A stretch of DNA of 5,297 nucleotides, taken from NCBI GenBank assembly GCA_023247345.1, contig JAHFGR010000097.1, positions 1 to 5,297 on the forward strand, given 5' to 3'. The translations under genes and the position numbers were made by a program. How positions within the stretch are numbered: the stretch's first letter is position 1; every line of letters begins with the position of its first letter. This document shows positions 1 through 5,036 of this stretch, one piece after another. The stretch is from Microcaldota archaeon. Lineage in GTDB: Archaea; Micrarchaeota; Micrarchaeia; Anstonellales; Bilamarchaeaceae. The notes under the pieces are model-generated. The model did no database searches, was not told the origin of the DNA, and was given only the letters and a program-made list of their open reading frames with translations.

Positions 1-88
1 GACGATCATTTTTGCCAATCCACCCAAAACTGGTAATGGCTGCGGCCTCAGTAACTTTTAAGAATTCTTTTTCAAGATCAGAGTTCAT
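1..88 (-). CDS. glpX: Fructose-1,6-bisphosphatase class II (GlpX type), N-terminal fragment
   Basis: Only the first 29 codons lie in the window; the gene continues past position 1. The start is the ATG at 88-86. The peptide begins MNSDLEKEF and continues LKVTEAAAITSFGWIGKND. This follows the hallmark N-terminus of GlpX-family FBPases (E-F-x-x-V-T-E-x-A-A-x-x-x-x-x-W-x-G-x-x-D), which runs RVTESAALAGYKWLGRGDK in the E. coli protein from memory. The family hydrolyses fructose-1,6-bisphosphate to fructose-6-phosphate in the cytoplasm, using divalent metal, in gluconeogenesis. The metal-binding and catalytic residues are downstream and cannot be checked. The start lies 10 bp after the aldolase stop on the same strand with no promoter between, so the two are almost certainly one operon, and adjacent function supports the call. 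The Shine-Dalgarno is weak (GATGG close to the ATG), so translational coupling is plausible. An ATG six bases earlier hits a stop after three codons, so it is not the start. Confidence 0.78.
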   Translation of the reverse strand, partial: MNSDLEKEFLKVTEAAAITSFGWIGKNDR

Positions 89-98
89 GAAACCATCT

Positions 99-1109
99 TT
101 ATTTCCTATAAAACTTCTTCGCATCGTCCAGGCTAATAGGCTCATAGTCAAACGCATGACCAGCAGAACCAAACTCGGTGTAGCGCTCTCTCACAATTTT
201 TATCATCGCCTCGCGAGCAGGTGCAAGATATTCTCGTGGATCGAATTTTTCCGGATTTTCATGCAAAAACTTACGGATTGCGGCCGTAGCAGCTAAGCGA
301 AGATCAGTGTCAACGTTTATTTTTCGAACACCGGCAACAATGCCTTCTTTAATGGCCCAGAGCGGAACACCGTATGTTGGTGGAATTTTACCGCCGTATT
401 TATTTATCTCATCAAGCAAATCTGAGGGAACAGAAGAAGAGCCATGCATAACCATATGCAGCTTTGGGCATCGCTTATGTATTTCACGGATTATGTCCAT
501 TGCCAGTAAATTCTTATCTGGATCTGGTTTTATTTTAAATTTATAAGCACCATGAGACGTGCCAATTGCAACAGCTAGTGCGTCTACGTTCGTTAATTTC
601 AAAAATTTCTCGACTTGGTCCGGATTGGTGAGGTGAACTTGCCCAGATCCCACGCCATCTTCTATACCGCCAAGCGTGCCAAGCTCGCCTTCTACAGTAA
701 CACCAAAAGGATGCGCATATTCGACACATTCTTTAGTTACCTTGACATTTTCTTCAAATGTTGTCGGCGTTTTCGCATCTTCTTTAAGCGAACCATCGAT
801 CATTACAGAGGTAAAGCCAAGCGAAATTGCAGTCTTAACTGATTCCAAATTATTGCCGTGATCAAGATGTAACGCAACAGGCAACTTCGAATATTTTTCA
901 ACGCAAGCCATCATGATATTTCTTAAGAAGATTAAGTCGCTATATTTTAGTGCGCCTCTGGAGGCTGCCATAATTACAGGCGAGCTAGCAACATCTGCAG
1001 CGCGCATGATTGCTTGTGCCTGCTCCATGTTATTTACGTTAAAATGCGGAACGCCGTACTGCTTCTTAGCAGCTTCGTCTAAAATTTGCTTCATAGGAAC
1101 TAGCGGCAT
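99..1109 (-). CDS. fba: Class II fructose-1,6-bisphosphate aldolase, bacterial 'Calvin cycle subtype' (CbbA/Fba-like)
   Basis: Predicted to condense dihydroxyacetone phosphate and glyceraldehyde-3-phosphate to fructose-1,6-bisphosphate, or cleave it, in the cytoplasm using Zn2+. The 336-residue protein spans a complete TIM barrel. Visible family motifs are YGVPHFNVNN (18-27), HLDHGN (81-86, catalytic Asp83 and Zn ligand His84), GFTSVMIDGS (98-107), VEGELG (139-144, Zn-ligand Glu), TSHGAYK (184-190, His186), MHGSSSVP (221-228, His222), NVDTD (265-269, DHAP binding) and RYTEFGSAG near the C-terminus, followed by a PISL tail. Together these match the CbbA-like subtype, usually about 345 residues; the slightly shorter length reflects a compact loop after VEGELG. 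The ATG at 1109 is chosen over an in-frame one at 1148 because AAAGGAGGT lies 7 nt upstream and homology starts at MPLVPMKQIL. It is the first gene of an operon with glpX. Most archaea use other aldolases (archaeal class I, or the bifunctional FBP aldolase/phosphatase), so transfer from bacteria is a reasonable inference. Confidence 0.95.
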   Translation of the reverse strand: MPLVPMKQILDEAAKKQYGVPHFNVNNMEQAQAIMRAADVASSPVIMAASRGALKYSDLIFLRNIMMACVEKYSKLPVALHLDHGNNLESVKTAISLGFTSVMIDGSLKEDAKTPTTFEENVKVTKECVEYAHPFGVTVEGELGTLGGIEDGVGSGQVHLTNPDQVEKFLKLTNVDALAVAIGTSHGAYKFKIKPDPDKNLLAMDIIREIHKRCPKLHMVMHGSSSVPSDLLDEINKYGGKIPPTYGVPLWAIKEGIVAGVRKINVDTDLRLAATAAIRKFLHENPEKFDPREYLAPAREAMIKIVRERYTEFGSAGHAFDYEPISLDDAKKFYRK

Positions 1110-1116
1110 AAATAAT

Positions 1117-1125
1117 ACCTCCTTT
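1117..1125 (-). promoter_or_regulatory. Shine-Dalgarno of the aldolase gene
   Basis: The minus strand reads AAAGGAGGT, a near-perfect complement of the 16S rRNA 3' end, with 7 nt before the ATG at 1109. It fixes that ATG as the start and rules out the upstream ATG at 1148, which would place this motif inside the coding region. Confidence 0.85.
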
Positions 1126-1154
1126 AATTTAACTTCAAAATAATTCAAAAACTG

Positions 1155-1162
1155 TTTATATA
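1155..1162 (-). promoter_or_regulatory. Putative archaeal TATA box for the aldolase-glpX operon
   Basis: The minus strand reads TATATAAA, centred about 49 nt upstream of the aldolase ATG. If archaeal spacing applies (start site about 25 nt downstream), transcription would begin near 1132 and give a short leader of about 23 nt that contains the Shine-Dalgarno. The box sits in the 101-bp divergent region shared with the aminotransferase gene. It is nearly symmetrical, so it could also be read on the plus strand, but the plus-strand gene has a better placed box. Confidence 0.55.
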
Positions 1163-1180
1163 ATGATTTTCTGGTTCATG

Positions 1181-1188
1181 TTTTTAAA
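1181..1188 (+). promoter_or_regulatory. Putative TATA box of the aminotransferase gene (leaderless arrangement)
   Basis: TTTTTAAA is centred about 26-27 nt upstream of the ATG at 1211, the distance expected if the transcript starts at or next to the start codon. No good Shine-Dalgarno precedes the ATG, which fits a leaderless mRNA. The surrounding decamer ATGTTTTTAA (1178-1187) recurs at nearly the same distance before the dehydrogenase gene at 3836. Confidence 0.5.
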
Positions 1189-1210
1189 CCTTATTCTCGA
1201 TGTAGGGATA

Positions 1211-2554
1211 ATGGGAAGCATAAAAATAAAAACAGAAATACCCGGGCCAAAATCGCTTGCGCTGATGAATAGAAAAAAGGCCAGTGTTTCTCATGGCACG
1301 GATATTGTAATGCCTATTTTTGCAAAAAGCGCGAAAGGCGCTTTGATTCATGATGTAGATGGAAATACTTTCATAGATTTTTATGGGGGAGTAGGTGCTA
1401 CTAATTCAGGGCATAGTAATCCAATTATAGTAAATGCGATAAAGAAGCAGGCTGATAAATTTTTACATACTTGTTTCTTTGAGACTCCTTATGAATCTTA
1501 TATAGAAGTATGCGAGAAACTGAATAAAATAACTCCCGGAAATTTCAAAAAGAAAAGCGCGCTTTTTAACTCGGGCGCAGAAGCAGTTGAAAATGCAGTA
1601 AAGATTGCAAGAAAATTCACTGGAAGACAAGCGGTCGTTTCTTTTGAAGAAGGATTTCATGGACGCACATTAATGACTCTTAGCCTAACTGGCAAGGTTA
1701 AGCCTTATAAATTTGGTTTTGGGCCATTCGCACCAGAAACATACAAATTACATTATCCTTATGTTTATAGAAAACCACCCCACATCGACGATGAAGAATA
1801 TATTGATTATCAATTGGAATATTTAGAAAACGATTTTTTCAAAGGAGTTGTTGCGCCAGAGAATATTGCATGCATAGTTATGGAAATGATAACTGGTGAG
1901 GGCGGATTTATTGTTCCTCCAAAAAGATATGTAAAAGAACTGCGCAGGATATGCAAGGAAAATGGCATATTGTTTATTGCGGATGAAGTTCAAAGCGGTT
2001 TCGCGCGTACTGGCAAGTTGTTTGCATGCGAACATTTTGGGATAGCACCTGACATTATGACTACTGCAAAATCACTTAGCAATGGCATGCCGCTTAGTGC
2101 TGTAACTGGCAAGACAGAAATAATGGATTCGGTTCAGGAAGGCGGATTGGGCGGAACATTTAGCGGAAACCCGATTAGTTGCGAAGCAGCAAAGCAAGCA
2201 ATAGATTTTATTATGAAAAATAAACTTTGGTTACGCGCTGATAAGATTGGTAATAGTGTAAAGAAAAGATTCGACGAGTTGGGAGATGAATTTGAATGCA
2301 TTGGAGACGCACGCGGGCTTGGTGCAATGCGTGCAATCGAGATTGTAAAAAATAAAAAGAATAAAATACCGGATAAGAATTTGACTCAAAAGATAGTAAA
2401 ACATGCTTATGAGAACGGATTGCTTGTTCTTTCTTCTGGCTTGCTCGGCAATGATATTCGAACGCTCATGCCGCTTACAATTCTAGATAGAGAATTAAAC
2501 GAAGGTTTGGATGTTTTGGAGAAGGCGATAAAAGTTTGTTCAAGATCCAAATAA
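1211..2554 (+). CDS. PLP-dependent class III aminotransferase, GabT-like (4-aminobutyrate or related omega-amino acid:2-oxoglutarate)
   Basis: Predicted cytoplasmic fold-type I transaminase moving the terminal amino group of an omega-amino acid to 2-oxoglutarate, 447 residues, full length for the family. Motifs in order: EIPGPKS (9-15, typical GabT N-terminus), DVDGNTFIDF (48-57), HTCFFETPYE (86-95), LFNSGAEAVENAVKIAR (118-134, PLP phosphate binding), FHGRT (149-153, ring stacking), E-M-I-T-G-E-G-G (225-232), ADEVQSGFARTG (257-268, Asp258 on the PLP nitrogen), TTAKS (284-288, Schiff-base Lys287), GGTFSGNP (314-321), DARGLGAM (366-373) and IRTLMPLTI (416-424, Arg417 for substrate carboxylate). 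Similarity is closest to bacterial GabT; archaeal relatives include ornithine aminotransferases and amino acid racemases, so substrate is uncertain and no symbol is given. The EPxQGEGG motif is altered (P to M, Q to T). The ATG at 1211 is preferred to those at 1163 and 1178, whose extension is hydrophobic, overlaps the promoter and precedes homology. Confidence 0.9.
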   Translation: MGSIKIKTEIPGPKSLALMNRKKASVSHGTDIVMPIFAKSAKGALIHDVDGNTFIDFYGGVGATNSGHSNPIIVNAIKKQADKFLHTCFFETPYESYIEVCEKLNKITPGNFKKKSALFNSGAEAVENAVKIARKFTGRQAVVSFEEGFHGRTLMTLSLTGKVKPYKFGFGPFAPETYKLHYPYVYRKPPHIDDEEYIDYQLEYLENDFFKGVVAPENIACIVMEMITGEGGFIVPPKRYVKELRRICKENGILFIADEVQSGFARTGKLFACEHFGIAPDIMTTAKSLSNGMPLSAVTGKTEIMDSVQEGGLGGTFSGNPISCEAAKQAIDFIMKNKLWLRADKIGNSVKKRFDELGDEFECIGDARGLGAMRAIEIVKNKKNKIPDKNLTQKIVKHAYENGLLVLSSGLLGNDIRTLMPLTILDRELNEGLDVLEKAIKVCSRSK

Positions 2555-2565
2555 ATTAGACTAAT
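2555..2565. repeat. Short perfect inverted repeat in the convergent 3' ends
   Basis: ATTAGACTAAT (5-bp arms, 1-nt centre) spans the 6-bp gap between the aminotransferase stop and the stop codon of the small lipoprotein on the other strand. The stem is too short and AT-rich to be a convincing hairpin terminator, and neither side carries a clear T tract. It is recorded because it is the only structure at this tail-to-tail junction. Confidence 0.3.
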
Positions 2566-3028
2566 CCCAGTTGGCGTGACCGTATTTTACCTGTATTTGA
2601 TTTGGTTCTCCGTAATTCTCTAATGTTACATCATAAATTACCCAGAAAAAGTTAATATTACTTTCTGCTTCTTCTACTGGCCCATCAACAATATCATCAT
2701 TCCAACCTTCTAGAATTATCTTTCTACTTGGCCCGTATGATTCAATACCCCACTTGGCCCAATCACTTGTTTTGATATTAGTAACTCTCCAACTACCAGA
2801 AGAAGTTCCAAGAACCCATTTACCATCCGCATACAACTCCAATAATTTAGTATTTTTTATATCAGAATAACTCCTCCAATTTCCAACAAGTTTAGGATCA
2901 GTGCTACCCTTATTAAAATCATCCTTAACTTCTTTTTTTTCAGTAGTATCGGTATTAGAAGTATTGGAAGAATTACAACCAAATAGAAGAAGGAAAATTA
3001 AAAAGACGAAGAAAACCTTAGAATTCAT
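2561..3028 (-). CDS. Small secreted lipoprotein of unknown function (lipocalin-like beta pattern possible)
   Basis: No family is recognised. The 155-residue product starts with MNSK, then a hydrophobic stretch (residues 5-16) ending in the lipobox LLFGC with Cys18 as the predicted lipidated residue, so it should be exported and membrane anchored. Residues 19-40 form a Ser/Asn/Thr then Lys/Asp-rich linker. The mature domain is rich in Trp, Gly and alternating hydrophobics: LVGNWRS (about 47-53), YADGKWVLG, GSWRV and a C-terminal KYGHANWD. The G-x-W then D-G-x-W spacing is reminiscent of small lipocalin-like or other beta-sheet lipoproteins, but this is a weak resemblance. It lies 25 bp downstream of the other lipoprotein gene on the same strand, so the two are probably co-transcribed. 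A partial ribosome-binding site (AGTGAG, 4 nt before ATG) supports the start. An A8 tract in the linker codons could be prone to slippage. Confidence 0.75.
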   Translation of the reverse strand: MNSKVFFVFLIFLLLFGCNSSNTSNTDTTEKKEVKDDFNKGSTDPKLVGNWRSYSDIKNTKLLELYADGKWVLGTSSGSWRVTNIKTSDWAKWGIESYGPSRKIILEGWNDDIVDGPVEEAESNINFFWVIYDVTLENYGEPNQIQVKYGHANWD

Positions 3029-3053
3029 ATGCTCACTCGAGTATTTGACTCAG

Positions 3054-3707
3054 TTAGTTCAGTTTATCTTCGATCTTTTTAACTGCTTGCGCGAGAAGGT
3101 TACTAAGCTCTTTTGAATCCTCTCGCTCGGTTGCGGTTAAACTTACAATTGCGTAATACTTTCCTTTTAGAAACACAACATAGTGCTGTTCAAGACTCAC
3201 GCCGTTGTTGTCTTTATATGTTAGAAGATAGAAGAACGCCTTTTCACCTATGCCTTCAAGAGGTGCAACATTTGTAGTATTGGCAAGTTGCATAGTTTGT
3301 AACTCTTCGTTAAATGTATCGCCAGCACCGACTTTATTATTAAACGTCATAACGCTAGCTTGTATCTGTCTAAAATTCTCATCTGGCGATGCACCGACTG
3401 TAAGTAGTGGTTTTTGGATGATAGATAAGTAATAAGACTCGAATCCCCTGCTCTTTAATTTGTTTCTTATTTGTTCTGGTAGATCATTTATTGTTTTTTT
3501 ACCTGTTTCTGGTAATGATAATTCCGTATAACCGGGAAAATCATCTGCAGTAAGTTTTATGTCTTGAGAGTTTGCTTGTGATGGGGCGACAGGTTGAGGT
3601 GCTGGCACTGGAGACGGGGCGGGAACGGTCTGCTGACTTACAGTACACCCTGATGCGAATAACGCGATAATTAACGCTAAAACTATTATTACATTTGGTT
3701 TTATCAT
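3054..3707 (-). CDS. Secreted lipoprotein with proline-rich linker and one C-terminal domain, function unknown
   Basis: The 217-residue product begins MIKPN, followed by a hydrophobic signal segment (6-18) and the lipobox FASGC with Cys21, so it should be exported and lipid anchored. A Pro/Ala/Gln/Ser-rich spacer (about 27-47, repeated P-A-P and P-V units) separates the anchor from an alpha/beta domain (about 49-217). That domain contains DDFPGY, GIGEKAFFYLL (about 152-162), QHYVVFLKGKYYAIVSL (about 175-191) and a C-terminal helix. The G-I-G-x-x-A-F followed by two strands and a basic helix recalls small exported sensor or binding domains, but no family can be named with confidence. The ATG at 3707 is chosen because GGTGAT lies 4 nt upstream; GTG at 3716 and ATG at 3713 overlap that motif. 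It is first in a probable two-gene operon. Confidence 0.8.
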   Translation of the reverse strand: MIKPNVIIVLALIIALFASGCTVSQQTVPAPSPVPAPQPVAPSQANSQDIKLTADDFPGYTELSLPETGKKTINDLPEQIRNKLKSRGFESYYLSIIQKPLLTVGASPDENFRQIQASVMTFNNKVGAGDTFNEELQTMQLANTTNVAPLEGIGEKAFFYLLTYKDNNGVSLEQHYVVFLKGKYYAIVSLTATEREDSKELSNLLAQAVKKIEDKLN

Positions 3708-3711
3708 TTTC

Positions 3712-3717
3712 ATCACC
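3712..3717 (-). promoter_or_regulatory. Shine-Dalgarno GGTGAT of the proline-rich lipoprotein gene
   Basis: The minus strand reads GGTGAT then GAAA then ATG. GGTGAT is the ribosome-binding core commonly seen in archaea and complements the conserved 16S tail. It decides the start at 3707, because the alternative GTG (3716) and ATG (3713) codons lie within the motif itself. Confidence 0.7.
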
Positions 3718-3747
3718 TTAAATTAAAATAGATAAATTAAAGGCCGA

Positions 3748-3757
3748 ATATTTAAAA
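3748..3757 (-). promoter_or_regulatory. Putative TATA box of the lipoprotein operon
   Basis: The minus strand reads TTTTAAATAT, centred about 46 nt before the ATG at 3707. Archaeal spacing would place the transcript start near 3727 and give a leader of about 20 nt carrying GGTGAT. This is the same layout as the aldolase gene (TATA about 49 nt away, with a Shine-Dalgarno). The box is almost symmetrical, so weak use toward the plus strand is possible. Confidence 0.5.
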
Positions 3758-3806
3758 GCATTGTGGAGAGGTTGTGCAAGAAACGGATTACGCAACGCTA
3801 GGAATG

Positions 3807-3813
3807 TTTTTAA
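3807..3813 (+). promoter_or_regulatory. Putative TATA box of the dehydrogenase gene (leaderless arrangement)
   Basis: TTTTTAA is centred about 26 nt upstream of the ATG at 3836, and no Shine-Dalgarno lies between. It is part of the decamer ATGTTTTTAA (3804-3813), also found before the aminotransferase gene at almost the same distance from its ATG. This is the expected geometry for a leaderless archaeal transcript. Confidence 0.5.
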
Positions 3814-3835
3814 TTCTATAACGATTTCTCTAATT

Positions 3836-4996
3836 ATGAAATTTATAGTTGTCGGCGGAACGGGCATGATGGGCCATGTTGCAGTGCGCGATTTATTTGA
3901 AACGACCAAAGACGAGATCGTTATTGTTGCACGCAACGGAGCAGAACAAGCTGGGAGAAAATATAATAGTCAGAGAGTAACTGGCATTGATCTTGATGTT
4001 AAAAAATATAAACAGGCTGCAACGGCATTTGCTGATGCTGATGTAGTTCTTAACTGCGCTATTTATTATGTAAATTTAGATGTAATGCAGGCTTGTCTGC
4101 GCGCTGGTTGTAATTATTTGGACTTAGGCGGTTTGTTTCACATGACTAAAAAGCAGCTGACGCTCGATAAAAAATTCAAAGACGCAGGATTAACTGCGAT
4201 ACTTGGCATTGGAAGCACACCTGGCATTACAAACGTACTCGCTGCATATGGCTCGCGAGAGTTTGAAAAAATAGATTCTATCGAAATAAAGGTTGGTTGG
4301 CGAGATTTTTCAAAGCGTGTTGGGCCAGAACCAACAATACCGTATGCAATTTCAACACTCGTAGATGAATTTACGCAGCCACCAGCTATATTTCAAAATG
4401 GAAAAATGAAATTTGTTGAGCCAGTTTCTGGAAAAGAAAAAGTAAATTTTCCTAAACCTATAGCCGCGCGAACTGCATTTTATACGTTGCATTCTGAATT
4501 AGCAACATTTCCGCAAAACTTTGTGAATAAAGGCATAAAAAACGCAAGTTTTAGAGTTAGTTTTGATGACGAATTTGTAAGCAACATAATTTATCTAGCG
4601 AAATTGGGCATGACTAAAAAAGAGCCAGTTAATTACAACGGAATGAAAATTTCACCACTAGATTTTCTCGTACACACTGTTGCTCAGCAACCGGTTGGCA
4701 AAGTTAAAAAGCTTGAAGATTATGAATGCTTGCGTGTAGAAGTAAAGGGGCTCACTACTCAAGGCTCAAAGTCCAAGGCCTTACAGATAGATTGCCTTGC
4801 AAAAAGCTATCCAAAATATGGTTTTGCTGCAGGAGACATGGACACTGGCACGCCCCCAAGCATTGTTGCACAAATGATAGCGAATAAAGAAATTAAAGAA
4901 CAGGGCGTGATGCCTCCAGAATTTCATATTCCTGAAGAGTTATTTTTTAAAGAATTAGAGAAAAGAGGTATGAGCATTAATAAAAGATGGGTGTAG
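3836..4996 (+). CDS. Saccharopine dehydrogenase family oxidoreductase, L-lysine 6-dehydrogenase-like
   Basis: A 386-residue cytoplasmic NAD(P)-dependent enzyme. The N-terminal Rossmann fold opens with MKFIVVGGTGMMG (dinucleotide loop G8-x-G10-x-x-G13). The second strand ends in VARN (31-34), with Ala-Arg where NAD-specific members usually have Asp, which suggests NADP preference (inference). Further family landmarks are ADVVLNCA (68-75), NYLDLGG (93-99), GIGSTPGITN (124-133) and, at the C-terminus, QGVMPPE (356-362) followed by ELEKRG (373-378). The last two resemble the GVYPPE...MKKRG ending of bacterial lysine 6-dehydrogenases, which are about the same length. Related families include saccharopine reductases and carboxy(nor)spermidine synthases, so the substrate is unproven. 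The ATG at 3836 is chosen because the first beta strand starts there; a TTG at 3761 would add 25 residues of non-homologous sequence over the promoter. The gene upstream on this strand is the GabT-like aminotransferase, about 1.3 kb away, across the oppositely oriented lipoprotein pair. Confidence 0.85.
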   Translation: MKFIVVGGTGMMGHVAVRDLFETTKDEIVIVARNGAEQAGRKYNSQRVTGIDLDVKKYKQAATAFADADVVLNCAIYYVNLDVMQACLRAGCNYLDLGGLFHMTKKQLTLDKKFKDAGLTAILGIGSTPGITNVLAAYGSREFEKIDSIEIKVGWRDFSKRVGPEPTIPYAISTLVDEFTQPPAIFQNGKMKFVEPVSGKEKVNFPKPIAARTAFYTLHSELATFPQNFVNKGIKNASFRVSFDDEFVSNIIYLAKLGMTKKEPVNYNGMKISPLDFLVHTVAQQPVGKVKKLEDYECLRVEVKGLTTQGSKSKALQIDCLAKSYPKYGFAAGDMDTGTPPSIVAQMIANKEIKEQGVMPPEFHIPEELFFKELEKRGMSINKRWV

Positions 4997-5022
4997 GCTA
5001 TAGGTTGTAAGCAGTTAGCATT

Positions 5023-5028
5023 AAGGAG
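5023..5028 (+). promoter_or_regulatory. Shine-Dalgarno of the 3'-truncated gene
   Basis: AAGGAG lies 8 nt before the ATG at 5037 and supports translation of the charged protein that follows. The 40-bp gap after the dehydrogenase stop shows no clear terminator, and only a weak AT-rich box inside the end of the dehydrogenase gene, so read-through from that gene is possible. Confidence 0.65.
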
Positions 5029-5036
5029 CTGAAAAA

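Noticed and set aside
541..861. Several open frames on either strand inside the aldolase region
   Set aside because: They are shadows of a strongly conserved gene, with no ribosome-binding sites and low-complexity, unfamily-like translations.
1110..1148. Aldolase start at the upstream ATG (1148)
   Set aside because: The strong AAAGGAGGT would fall inside the coding region, and the extra 13 residues do not resemble the family N-terminus.
1163..1210. N-terminal extension of the aminotransferase from ATG at 1163 that looks like a hydrophobic leader
   Set aside because: It overlaps both TATA-like boxes, has no ribosome-binding site and precedes the point where family similarity begins (shortly after ATG 1211). 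GabT-type enzymes are cytoplasmic.
2933..2940. T8 run (A8 on the coding strand) in the small lipoprotein gene as a phase-variation tract
   Set aside because: It simply encodes Glu-Lys-Lys in a charged linker. Eight bases is short for a contingency locus, and the frame is intact.
3771..3796. Possible hairpin or operator GTTGTG...CGCAAC before the dehydrogenase
   Set aside because: The stem is only about six pairs with one G-U wobble and a 14-nt loop, which is expected by chance in AT-rich DNA.
3761..3835. TTG start at 3761 extending the dehydrogenase by 25 residues
   Set aside because: The extension has no similarity to the family, covers the promoter region, and the Rossmann first strand starts exactly at ATG 3836.
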